Below, piece after piece: positions 24,247-32,134 of a DNA stretch of 53,713 bases. The notes below the pieces were generated by a model, which saw only the letters and a program-made list of their open reading frames with translations, did no database searches and was not told the DNA's origin. Numbering within the stretch: position 1 is the stretch's first letter; each line of letters opens with the position of its first letter. Source of the stretch: Selenomonadaceae bacterium (GTDB taxonomy: Bacteria; Bacillota; Negativicutes; Selenomonadales; Selenomonadaceae); assembly GCA_017477125.1 (NCBI GenBank), contig JAFUXN010000042.1, positions 1 to 53,713 of the forward strand. The letters run 5' to 3'. The position numbers were made by a program, and so were the translations under genes.

Positions 24247-25508
24247 GAGGGGCGAGCCGCCCCCTTCGAGAGGCGGGCGACCGTCCTTCACCATCGTCTT
24301 CAACGCTTGTGTGGTCGGTAAAAAATAATGGGGCACCGCCCGCTCAGTAGGCGGGCGCCCCATTCTCCTCCGCCTCAAAACTTTATTTGGAGCTCAAACT
24401 GTTTGGCAGACCAAAGAGGATAGGGCGAGCCGCCCCATTCGAGAGGCGGTCGCCCGTTTTTTCCTCGGCGCCCTAAACTGTTGAGCTTCGATTGAAAAGA
24501 AATGTGTCGCCGCCCCGTCCTTCGGCGGCCGCCCCATTTTCCTTCTCTCCGTAAACTTTATTCGGCGCTCAAACTGTTTGGCAGACCAAAGAGGATAGGG
24601 CGAGCCGCCGGCATCGAGAGGCGGGCGCCCTTACTTTCACCACCGCCTTCAACGATTGTGTGGTCGGTAAAAAATAATGGGGCACCGCCCGCACCTTCGG
24701 CGGACGCCCCATTCTCCTCCGCCCCGTAAACTTCACTCTAATCCAAAACTGTTTAGCAGATGAAAGAGAATAGGGCGAGCCGCCCCCTTCGAGAGGCGGT
24801 CGCCCGTTCTTCACCATCGTCTTCAACGCTCGTGTGGTCGGTAAAAAATAATGGGGCACCGCCCGCTAAGTAGGCGGACGCCCCATTCCCCTCCACACAT
24901 AAACTTTATTGGCGCCCAAACTGTTTGGCAGACCAAAGAGGATAGGGCGAGCCGCCCCCTTCGAGAGGCGGTCGCCCGACCCTTTCAACGTCGCCCCAAC
25001 CGTTGCGCTTTGATTGAAGAGAAATGGGGTCGCCGCCCGCTCAGTAGGCGGACGCCCCATTCTTCTCCGCCTCTAAACTTTGTTTGGAGCTCAAACTGTT
25101 TGACAGACCAAAGAGAATGGGGCAAGCCGCCGGCATCGGAGGCGGTCGCCCGTACTTTTGCCATCGCCTTCAACGATTGTGCTGTCGGTAAAAAATAATG
25201 TGTCGCCGCCCGTTCCTTCGGCGGACGCCCCATTTTCCTTCTCTCCGTAAACTTTATTCGGCGCTCAAACTGTTTGGCAGACCAAAGAGGATAGGGCGAG
25301 CCGCCCCGAGCGGGAGGCGGTCGCCCGTCTTTAACCTCCACCCTTAACCGTTGAACTACTGAACACGGACAAGGGCGAGCCGCCGACATCGAAGGCGGGC
25401 GCCCTTTCTTTAACCGTTCGTCTTTCATCGCCGCCCCAACCATTGATCGCCGCTCCAAAAAATATCGAGCGATCCGCCACGCGAGTAGGCGGGCGCTCGT
25501 TTTTTTAT
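24247..25508. repeat. Tandem hairpin array 1, 174-bp period
   Basis: No gene is credible in 24151-25512. About 15 hairpins alternate between two types. Type A (near 24249, 24422, 24597, 24772, 24945, 25119, 25292) has outer stem AGGGCGA/TCGCCC. Type B (24328, 24502, 24677, 24851, 25024, 25198) has ATGGGGC/GCCCCAT or a variant. Two further hairpins sit at 25371 and 25465. All share the core CCGCC, loop of 8-10, GGCGG, with an unpaired purine beside it. Steps are about 80 bp (A to B) and 95 bp (B to A). Spacer sequences are conserved within the array, so it is not CRISPR. It lies between two genes that converge, so a bidirectional terminator role is possible, but 15 copies is far more than termination needs. 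Confidence 0.92.
25465..25508 (+). terminator. Last hairpin of array 1, followed by a T run
   Basis: CGAGCG pairs with CGCTCG around the CCGCC/GGCGG core, followed by seven T on the plus strand: a classical intrinsic terminator shape. It ends five bases before the stop of the converging CobT-like gene. It shows that this element family can carry terminator properties, although most other copies lack a T run. Confidence 0.65.
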
Positions 25509-25512
25509 ACTC

Positions 25513-27483
25513 TCAATCGAGCTGACGGAAGTTCCCGATCCCATCAATCGCCGTCCGCACTCCCGTCTCTGCGAACGTTTTCATTTCGACCGCCGCATTC
25601 AACGCCGCCTGCACCACCTCCAACGCAATGCAGATCGCTTCGCCGTCGAGCGCATCTTCGATCCCGTCCGCCGACGGCACCATCAGCTTCGACGCATGCA
25701 AGATGTACGGTCGCACGCCCGGGCATAACTCCTCCACGTACCGCGCTATCAGATCAACCGCGCCCATGTCCACAATCACCAGGCTCGAATTGTGCGTCGC
25801 CGCCACCAACGCCCCGATCACCGCGCTCACCAGGCTTCGACTTTCCTTCGGCACGTGCTTCAGAAATTCGTCCGCGCCATACTTCAACGACCCGTCCGAC
25901 GTCAACAGCGCTTCGCTCAAATCCTCCCCCAAATCCTCATACGCCGCCACATCATTCAGCACCGTCAATCCGATTATCGGCGTCTTGAAACTGATATCCT
26001 CCGCCGCCGCTCGACCAAAATCAAACGCCGCCGTCGGGTCCGAGCCGTCGCTCAATACCGCTATCGTCAACGGCACATCAAAATCCTCTATCGTGTCGCT
26101 CAACGCCGTCAACGGATTCAATTCCCCGTTCCAATCACCATTCTCAAAGTTCTCGTCAAACTCCTCCGCATCGAACTCCTTGTCCGTCAGACACATGATG
26201 TTCCGACCCAAATACACATTCGGAACGTCCTCGCCGCTTATGCCAGCTATCTGCATCACAATTTCTTCGAGCACCCCAAGACTCCTGCACGGCTTCGACA
26301 GATTGTCCAATCGATTGCGGCTTCGCTCCATCGCCCCGCGGTCGAGCACCGGCATCGTGTTCAGATAAAAGTTAAACGTCCGATCCGTCACCGCTATGTT
26401 CTCGTCGCTCATCTTCTTCACTTCAATCGAAAACCCGTCCGTCCTGTCCGCATTGAACCGAACGTCCATGCCCGTCCCGTCGAAGATGCTGAACTCCATG
26501 TCGAAACCGTCATCGTCGCCGTCAAACTCGCCTTCGATCTCAACATCGTCGGGCGGAGGAGGAGCAACGTCGTCTTCGGCGTCGACGCTCTCATTGAATG
26601 TAAATCTGTCGAGCACGCGCGAGAGTATACTCGACCCGATCGCCTCGCCCAACGCCAGATCAAGTTTGAGCATCGGATCGAGTTCAAGCGCATCGAGCAC
26701 CGCCTTATGACCGATCTCCCGCCCGACGTGCGACGCGATCAAACAATCCCGACAATCCCAATCGATCTGACACGCTATCAACGCCGCCACCGCCGTGTTG
26801 AACCCGTCGAGGATCACCAACGCGTCATGTCGATACGCGCCCAAAATGATCCCCGCCATGCAACCCAGTTCGAAGCCGCCGACCTTGGCGAGCACCGCGA
26901 TCGGATCGCGCGCCTTCTTGGTTTTGATCCGATTGACCTTGATCGCTTGACGGACTGTCTCGAGCTTATGCGCAAATCTCTCATCAGATATGTTTGTGCC
27001 GCGCCCCGTCACACGCTCGGGATCAACGCGCAACAGCACCGCCGCCACCGCCGCACTCGCCGTTGTATTGCCGATGCCCATCTCGCCCGGCAGAAAACAA
27101 TTGTACCCGCCTTCGACCGCCGTCTCGACCAGCTCAATCCCAATGTTGATCGCTCGATCCGCCTGCTCGTAAGTCATCGCCGGTCCCTTCGCTATGTTGT
27201 TCGTCCCGTCGGCTATCTTCCGATTGACCAGCTCGGGCAGATCACTCATGTCGGCAGCGATCCCCACGTCGACCACCAACAGTTCGGAGCGCGCAAACTT
27301 CGAAAACACATTCGCCGCCGCGCCACGCGACACCAGATAATTCCTCACCATCTGCGCGGTCGTCTCTTGAGGATAGGCGCTCACATTCTCCGCCGCCACC
27401 CCATGATCGGCGCAACAGATTATCGTGCACTTCTTGACCGTCTCGAGCTCGGCGTATTGATCGGTTACCGCCATCAAATCCAA
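25513..27483 (-). CDS. Fused double CobT-type (ArsAB-like) phosphoribosyltransferase, permuted
   Basis: 656 aa. Residues 1-310 match CobT from its CADHGV motif on (CADHGVAAENVSAYP, GEMGIGNTTASAAV, GRGTNISDERFAHK, VGGFELGCMAGIILGA, LDGFNTAVAAL, ASHVGREIGHK, LGEAIGSS) but lack the CobT N-terminal ~50 residues. A linker with an acidic/Pro tract follows. From about 385, DRGAMERSRNRLDNLSKP and GVLEEIVMQIAGI form exactly the missing CobT N-terminal segment, leading into a degenerate second CobT half. CobT activates the lower ligand of cobamides. Sporomusa ArsA and ArsB are separate CobT homologues acting together on phenolic ligands; a single-chain version is my reading. GEAIGSS differs from the usual GEGTGAA around the catalytic Glu. 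Confidence 0.82.
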   Translation of the reverse strand: MDLMAVTDQYAELETVKKCTIICCADHGVAAENVSAYPQETTAQMVRNYLVSRGAAANVFSKFARSELLVVDVGIAADMSDLPELVNRKIADGTNNIAKGPAMTYEQADRAINIGIELVETAVEGGYNCFLPGEMGIGNTTASAAVAAVLLRVDPERVTGRGTNISDERFAHKLETVRQAIKVNRIKTKKARDPIAVLAKVGGFELGCMAGIILGAYRHDALVILDGFNTAVAALIACQIDWDCRDCLIASHVGREIGHKAVLDALELDPMLKLDLALGEAIGSSILSRVLDRFTFNESVDAEDDVAPPPPDDVEIEGEFDGDDDGFDMEFSIFDGTGMDVRFNADRTDGFSIEVKKMSDENIAVTDRTFNFYLNTMPVLDRGAMERSRNRLDNLSKPCRSLGVLEEIVMQIAGISGEDVPNVYLGRNIMCLTDKEFDAEEFDENFENGDWNGELNPLTALSDTIEDFDVPLTIAVLSDGSDPTAAFDFGRAAAEDISFKTPIIGLTVLNDVAAYEDLGEDLSEALLTSDGSLKYGADEFLKHVPKESRSLVSAVIGALVAATHNSSLVIVDMGAVDLIARYVEELCPGVRPYILHASKLMVPSADGIEDALDGEAICIALEVVQAALNAAVEMKTFAETGVRTAIDGIGNFRQLD

Positions 27484-27495
27484 ATGAATCCCACC

Positions 27496-28038
27496 TCAAT
27501 ACATCAAATAACTGTTGACCACGTCCTGCCACAAGCCCTGCGCCTTCAATATGAACTCAATCACCTCGCGCACCGCTCCGCGTCCGCCGTTGAGATCGCT
27601 CACCACGCACGAATAATTTTTGACCTCGCTCGGAGCGTCGGCGACGGTGGCGGGGAAGCCGACTTGCGCCATGATCGGAAGGTCGATCAGATCATCGCCG
27701 ACGTAAGCAATCTCCTCGTCCGTCAATCCAAACTTCTGCTTGATGTCGTCGTACGCCATTCGCTTATCGATCTTGCCCTGCCACACCTCGTTGATGCCCA
27801 GTTCCTTGGCGCGGATTGCCAATTGCGGGGACTTCCTGCCTGTTATGATTGCAAATTTGAAGCCGAGACGCAGAGCAATGTTGATGCCCAGCCCGTCGCG
27901 CACGTGGAAGGGCTTGAACAGTTCGCCGGTCTCGCCGATGTACACTCCTCCGTCGGTCAACACGCCGTCGACGTCGAGAACGATCAGCTTGACCTTCTTG
28001 GCGCGCTCGAATGATTCTCGTCTCATCAGATTTATCAT
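27496..28038 (-). CDS. kdsC: 3-deoxy-D-manno-octulosonate-8-phosphate phosphatase KdsC
   Basis: 180 aa, the usual size for this tetrameric C0-type HAD phosphatase, which lacks a cap. Motif I VLDVDGVLTDG, KPFHVRDGLG, motif II ITGRKS, and motif IV YVGDDLIDLPIM with VADA are all characteristic of KdsC. It produces free Kdo for LPS inner core. AAGGAGG lies 7 nt before the ATG. It precedes the CobT-like gene by 12 nt, an unrelated pathway, so the shared transcript may be only positional. Confidence 0.93.
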   Translation of the reverse strand: MINLMRRESFERAKKVKLIVLDVDGVLTDGGVYIGETGELFKPFHVRDGLGINIALRLGFKFAIITGRKSPQLAIRAKELGINEVWQGKIDKRMAYDDIKQKFGLTDEEIAYVGDDLIDLPIMAQVGFPATVADAPSEVKNYSCVVSDLNGGRGAVREVIEFILKAQGLWQDVVNSYLMY

Positions 28039-28082
28039 CGCGATCCCTCCTTGCCGATGATGTTTTCGAGTATTATAGCATG

Positions 28083-28118
28083 AAAAAAGCCCGCCGCAGG
28101 GAAAAATCTGCCGCGGGC
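28083..28118 (-). terminator. Intrinsic terminator of the aldolase gene
   Basis: On the minus strand GCCCGC and GCGGGC ends enclose an imperfect inner stem (CGGCAG/CTGCGG) with an A/T-rich loop, followed by six T. It lies 60 bp after the fba stop and 45 bp before the kdsC start. Confidence 0.85.
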
Positions 28119-28178
28119 AAAAATTTTATTGCGTCAACGATTGATTGTTGATTATCGACCGTTTTGAGTTTTGTCGGA

Positions 28179-29177
28179 TCAGAGGGTCTTTGCGAGCTCC
28201 ATGATTGCGGGAGCGCTGCCGTCGGAACCGAGAACTTCTTTGATCTTGTGCTCGACGAGCTCTTGGATATAAGCGCGAGCCGGAGCAAGATACTGACGCG
28301 GATCGAAATGATCCGGATGCTGGTTGAAGTGCTCGCGAATGCCGGCGGTCATGGCAAGACGGAGGTCGGAGTCGACATTGATCTTGCAGACAGCAGACTT
28401 GGCGGCTTTACGGAGCTGAGCCTCGGGAATGCCGACAGCGTCTTTGAGTTTGCCGCCGTTGTCATTGATGATCTTGACGTACTTGGGAATGACCGACGAT
28501 GCGCCGTGCAGCACGATCGGGAAGCCCGGAATCTGTTTCTCGATTTCCGCAAGGATGTCGAAGCGGAGCTCGGGCGGCTCGAGAACGCCGGTCTCGGGAT
28601 TGCGGGTGCACTGCTCCGGAGTGAATTTGAATGCGCCGTGGCTGGTGCCGATAGCAATTGCCAAGGAGTCGCAGCCGGTCTTGGAAACGAACTCGACGAC
28701 CTCTTCGGGTTTGGTGTAGTGAGCTTTGTCGGCGTCGACGCTGACATCGTCCTCAACACCCGCGAGCTGTCCGAGCTCAGCCTCGACCATTACGCCGTGA
28801 GCATGCGCATACTCGACAACTTCCTTCGTCTTTGCAATGTTCTCTTCGAACGGATAGTGCGAGCCGTCGAACATGACAGAGGTAAAGCCGCCGTCGATGC
28901 AGGACTTGCAGGTTGCGAAATCCGGACCGTGATCGAGATGCAGAGCGATAGGAATATCATTGACCTCGAGAGCTGCTTTGACGAGATGGACGAGGTACTG
29001 ATGGTTAGCATATTTGCGGGCGCCGGCGGAGCACTGGAGGATGACGGGCGAGTTGAGCGCAGCGGCTGCACTCGTAATTCCCTGGACGATCTCCATGTTG
29101 TTGACGTTGAAAGCGCCGATTGCGAACTGACCCTCGTGAGCCTTCTTGAACATCGCTTTGGTCGTAATCAATGGCAT
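28179..29177 (-). CDS. fba: Class II fructose-bisphosphate aldolase
   Basis: 332 aa from the second of two close ATGs; GGAGGT is 8 nt from it and only 2 nt from the first. Class II signatures: ALHLDHG (catalytic Asp and Zn-binding His), SVMFDGSHYPFEENI, VEAELGQLAGVEDD, AIGTSHGAFKF, VLHGASS and INVDSDLR. Cleaves fructose-1,6-bisphosphate to DHAP and glyceraldehyde-3-phosphate in glycolysis. It has its own promoter and terminator. Codon use is less biased to TCG/GAT than that of its neighbours and includes more CTC/GAG, as expected of a highly expressed gene. Confidence 0.95.
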   Translation of the reverse strand: MPLITTKAMFKKAHEGQFAIGAFNVNNMEIVQGITSAAAALNSPVILQCSAGARKYANHQYLVHLVKAALEVNDIPIALHLDHGPDFATCKSCIDGGFTSVMFDGSHYPFEENIAKTKEVVEYAHAHGVMVEAELGQLAGVEDDVSVDADKAHYTKPEEVVEFVSKTGCDSLAIAIGTSHGAFKFTPEQCTRNPETGVLEPPELRFDILAEIEKQIPGFPIVLHGASSVIPKYVKIINDNGGKLKDAVGIPEAQLRKAAKSAVCKINVDSDLRLAMTAGIREHFNQHPDHFDPRQYLAPARAYIQELVEHKIKEVLGSDGSAPAIMELAKTL

Positions 29178-29251
29178 GTGCATTACCTCCTAAAATAAAT
29201 TTAACATAGTGCCTCGGGAGCCTTGCGACCCCCAATCGAACTTACGATGGT

Positions 29252-29281
29252 ATTGTATCACAGGCGCTTGGCAAAATGCAA
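29252..29281 (-). promoter_or_regulatory. Promoter of the aldolase gene
   Basis: On the minus strand TTGCAT (29281-29276), an 18-bp spacer and TACAAT (29257-29252), about 75 bp before the ATG. Good sigma-A-type match. Confidence 0.7.
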
Positions 29282-29300
29282 TCGTTTCGCGAAAAATTTT

Positions 29301-29328
29301 TTGACAATTGGCGGGCGCATGGTATGAT
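29301..29328 (+). promoter_or_regulatory. Strong sigma-A-type promoter for the 29349 operon
   Basis: TTGACA (29301-29306), a 16-bp spacer and TATGAT (29323-29328), with AGAGGTG and the ATG at 29349 following closely. The 5' leader would be only about 14 bases. Confidence 0.8.
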
Positions 29329-29348
29329 CGACTGAAGAGGTGATCGCA

Positions 29349-29657
29349 ATGGAAGAGACAACTCAAGAGGTCGTGTCGGAAGGAATCTTCTCGCCGGCGG
29401 TGGCGGACACGATCCTCATCGCGTTGATGGTGATGTTCGTGATGATGTTCGTGGCGGTGGCTTACCTTCTCTCTCGTCGCACGCTCGACAGTCAAACCGT
29501 CAACTATCTGGCGGAGGAAGTAAAGAGGCTGTCGAAGAAGGTGCGCAACATGGAGCTCGAGGCGAAGGTGACGGCGGGACCGCCCAAGGTCGACACGGTG
29601 CCCGACGCCGAGCCCTTCGGTCGTTCCGTCAACAAGGATCAGGAGGCTCAACCATGA
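29349..29657 (+). CDS. Small single-pass membrane protein, unknown
   Basis: 102 aa; AGAGGTG lies 8 nt before the ATG. A short N-terminus, one strong membrane helix (about 20-42, Met/Val-rich) and a cytoplasmic coiled-coil-like tail (NYLAEEVKRLSKKVRNMELEAKV) with a Pro-rich end. I recognise no family. The stop overlaps the start of the hexosaminidase gene by 4 nt (ATGA), so the two are co-translated; a scaffold or localisation role is possible but unsupported. Confidence 0.75.
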   Translation: MEETTQEVVSEGIFSPAVADTILIALMVMFVMMFVAVAYLLSRRTLDSQTVNYLAEEVKRLSKKVRNMELEAKVTAGPPKVDTVPDAEPFGRSVNKDQEAQP

Positions 29658-30787
29658 GGAAATTATTTTCGACGCTACTGTTTTTCGTTATGACGTTCCT
29701 GTCGCTCGGTTGCAGTTCGGAACCCGAGCCCGCGCCCGCCTGCTCCAATCAGACTGCCGCGCGTCCCGATCCGATCGACGAGATCATAAAGTCGATGTCG
29801 TTGACCGAGAAGGTCGGGCAGATGGTGATGATCGGCATTCACGGTACCGACGTCGACGAGGACTCGCTCTATATGCTTCATCAGTTTCATTTCGGCGGCG
29901 TGATCCTGTTCGCGCGCAATATCAATTCGATTGAACAGACCGCGCAATTGGTCAATCACATTCAAACTCAAGCCGACGAGAAGGTGCCGTTGTTCATTGC
30001 AATCGACGAGGAGGGCGGGCGCGTCACTCGTCTCGGGCATGTGATCGACGCCGCGCCTTCTCAACAATCGATCGGTCAAAGCGGCTCGATCGAGGACGAT
30101 AAGAAATGGGTCGATTACACTTGCGGCAATTTGAGATCGATCGGCGTGAACGTGAACTTTGCGCCCGTCGCCGACGTTCAGGACGATATCCGTTCGTTCG
30201 GCACCGATCCTCAACTCGTCGCCGATTTTGTTGACGCCTCCGCGCGGAGCTATGAGGACAACGGGATCATCTGTTGCTTGAAACATTTCCCCGGGATCGG
30301 CAGGGGCGTGGTCGATTCGCACGTTGAGATTTCGTCGATCGATGCGTCGCTCAAGGAGCTCGACGAAATTGATCTGGTGCCGTTCAAGCGCGTCATCGAC
30401 AATCACCCGCACGATCGGTTCATGGTGATGGCGACGCACATCAATTATCCCGCAATCGATCCCGACAACTCGGCAAGCCTGTCGTCTGAAGTGTTGACGG
30501 GGCTGTTGAGGAAGAAGTTGGGCTTCAACGGGATCATCATCACCGACGACCTTGAGATGGGCGCGGCGGCGAATCATAATTTGTTCCGCGAGGTCGGGGT
30601 GAAGGCGATCCAAGCGGGCGCGGACATCGCGTTGGTGTGTCATGAGTATGCGCACGAGCAAGATGTATATATGGGGATACTCGATGCGGTCAAGCGCGGG
30701 GAGTTGAGCGAGGAGCGGATCGATCAATCGGTGCGGCGGATATTGCGCGCGAAGCTCAACAATGCGGCGATCGACGGGGCTGATTGA
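29654..30787 (+). CDS. nagZ: GH3 beta-N-acetylhexosaminidase (NagZ-like) lipoprotein
   Basis: 377 aa. A lipoprotein signal with lipobox LGCSS (Cys near residue 20). The GH3 barrel contains IDEEGGRVTRLG, NVNFAPVADV, KHFPGIGRG with the DSH dyad (Asp-His acid/base of NagZ-type enzymes), MVMATHI and the nucleophile Asp in ITDDLEMGA. It removes N-acetylglucosamine from muropeptides; as a lipoprotein it acts outside the cytoplasm, as in Firmicutes rather than E. coli. The usual GHG after KHFP reads GIG, an uncommon change outside the dyad. Confidence 0.92.
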   Translation: MRKLFSTLLFFVMTFLSLGCSSEPEPAPACSNQTAARPDPIDEIIKSMSLTEKVGQMVMIGIHGTDVDEDSLYMLHQFHFGGVILFARNINSIEQTAQLVNHIQTQADEKVPLFIAIDEEGGRVTRLGHVIDAAPSQQSIGQSGSIEDDKKWVDYTCGNLRSIGVNVNFAPVADVQDDIRSFGTDPQLVADFVDASARSYEDNGIICCLKHFPGIGRGVVDSHVEISSIDASLKELDEIDLVPFKRVIDNHPHDRFMVMATHINYPAIDPDNSASLSSEVLTGLLRKKLGFNGIIITDDLEMGAAANHNLFREVGVKAIQAGADIALVCHEYAHEQDVYMGILDAVKRGELSEERIDQSVRRILRAKLNNAAIDGAD

Positions 30788-30788
30788 T

Positions 30789-31544
30789 ATGAGAGTGTCG
30801 ATGATACAGTTCAAGCCGACGCTTGGAGATGTCGACGGGAATTTTGATCGAGCGGAAGAACTGATCGAGCGGGCGTTGTCGGATCAGACGGATGTGATCG
30901 TTTTGCCCGAACTGTGGTCGACGGGATATTATCCGACGCCGTTGGAGAAGTTTGCCGATGTCGACGGTCAACGGTCGAAAAAATTCCTGACGTACATGGC
31001 GCAGAGCAATAAGGTGAATGTGGCGGGCGGGACGGTGGCGGTTGCCGACGGCGGGAAGTTTTATAACAGGTCGTATGCGATCGATCGATCGGGAATGATC
31101 CGCGCGGAGTATGATAAGGCGCATTTGTTTTCGCCGGCGGGCGAGGAGAAAATATTTGAGGCGGGCGATCGGTTGGCGACGTACACATTCGACGGAGTGA
31201 AGTGCTCGACGGTGGTGTGTTATGATATTCGGTTCCCCGAATCGATCAGACGGTTGGCGCTCGGCGGCGTTGAATTGATGTTTGTGGTGGCGGCGTGGCC
31301 GACAAAACGATTGGAGCATTGGAGGATACTGAATCGGGCGCGGGCGATCGAGAATCAGATGTACGTGGCGGCGGTCAACAGCGGCGGGCATTCGATGGCG
31401 ATCGATCCGTGGGGTGAGATTATAATCGAGGGAGCGATCGGCGACGAGATTTTGACGGTTGAGATTGATCTCGAGCAGCGCGCAACAATACGTTCGACGA
31501 TGAATGTGTTCTCCGATCGCAACTTCATCATCGATCACGTTTGA
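30789..31544 (+). CDS. Nitrilase-superfamily amidase (omega-amidase/YafV-like)
   Basis: 251 aa from the ATG one base after the previous stop. The Glu-Lys-Cys triad is visible: Glu in VLPELWSTGY, Lys in EYDKAHLF and Cys in VVCYDIRFPE. The architecture (EST-GYxP after the Glu, VVAAWP after the Cys, DPWGEI near the end) fits carbon-nitrogen hydrolases of the omega-amidase group that hydrolyse small amides such as 2-oxoglutaramate. The exact substrate cannot be told. Last gene before hairpin array 2. Confidence 0.9.
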   Translation: MRVSMIQFKPTLGDVDGNFDRAEELIERALSDQTDVIVLPELWSTGYYPTPLEKFADVDGQRSKKFLTYMAQSNKVNVAGGTVAVADGGKFYNRSYAIDRSGMIRAEYDKAHLFSPAGEEKIFEAGDRLATYTFDGVKCSTVVCYDIRFPESIRRLALGGVELMFVVAAWPTKRLEHWRILNRARAIENQMYVAAVNSGGHSMAIDPWGEIIIEGAIGDEILTVEIDLEQRATIRSTMNVFSDRNFIIDHV

Positions 31545-31561
31545 GGAAGATGAATAAAAAT

Positions 31562-32117
31562 AGGGCGTCGCCGCTTTCGAAGTGAGCGGACGACGCCTTC
31601 TCTTCGATCGACCATAAAGTTTTTGAGTCTCGTATAAAAATAAAAAAGGGCGTCGCCGCCGACTCATGTGGCGGACGACGCCCCTTCAGTAGAACTCTAT
31701 AATATTTTTTGTTGCACGGCGAAGGAACGGGAGCTAGCAGACACGCGTGAGAGGCGGTAGCTCCCAACTTTTACTTCCGCACCCACAGATTTTAGTAGCA
31801 CCTAAAAAAGGCGTCGCCGCCCGTTCGCGTGGCGGACGACGCTTTATTTTTCCGTCGACCTATATAATATTTTTGAACCCATCTAACGTTGCACGGCGAA
31901 GGAAAGGGAGCGAGCCGCCCCCATCGGTAGGCGGTCGCTCCCAACTTTTACTTCCGCACCCAAAGATTTTAGCACCACCTAAAAAGGCGTCGCCGCCTGT
32001 TCGAGTGGCGGACGACGCTTTATTTTTTCATCGGTTCCTATAGTATTTTTGAGCCCAGCTAATATTGATCACGAAGGAAAGGGAGCGAGCCGCCACGCGT
32101 GAGAGGCGGTCGCTCCT
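31562..32117. repeat. Tandem hairpin array 2, 175-bp period
   Basis: Seven hairpins at 31562, 31647, 31729, 31808, 31905, 31984 and 32080 fill the space between two converging genes; no gene is credible here. Type C has outer stem GGCGTCG/CGACGCC, type D GGGAGCGA/TCGCTCCC, both around the same CCGCC-loop-GGCGG core as array 1. Steps alternate 79 bp (D to C) and 96 bp (C to D), virtually the geometry of array 1, although outer stems and spacers have different sequences. The stem arms change together (covariation), so structure and not sequence is maintained. The copy at 31729 has a damaged inner core (CTAGCAGAC). Confidence 0.9.
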
Positions 32118-32134
32118 TCTTCTTTTATCAACGT

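Noticed and set aside
24157-25458. Several 60-150-codon frames with recurring GRPP and KMVK-type peptides in hairpin array 1
   Set aside because: They are translations of the hairpin repeat itself; their apparent similarity to each other reflects the DNA repeat.
24247-25508. CRISPR array
   Set aside because: The segments between the hairpins are conserved rather than unique, the unit is 174 bp, and no cas genes are present.
25792-28014. A 740-codon plus-strand frame opposite the CobT-like and kdsC genes
   Set aside because: Low-complexity Arg/His-rich translation and no ribosome-binding site, while both minus-strand genes have clear family motifs.
29654-30787. Inactive hexosaminidase because the KHFPGHG motif reads KHFPGIG
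   Set aside because: The catalytic Asp-His dyad (DSH) and the nucleophile Asp (TDD) are intact, so activity is likely kept.
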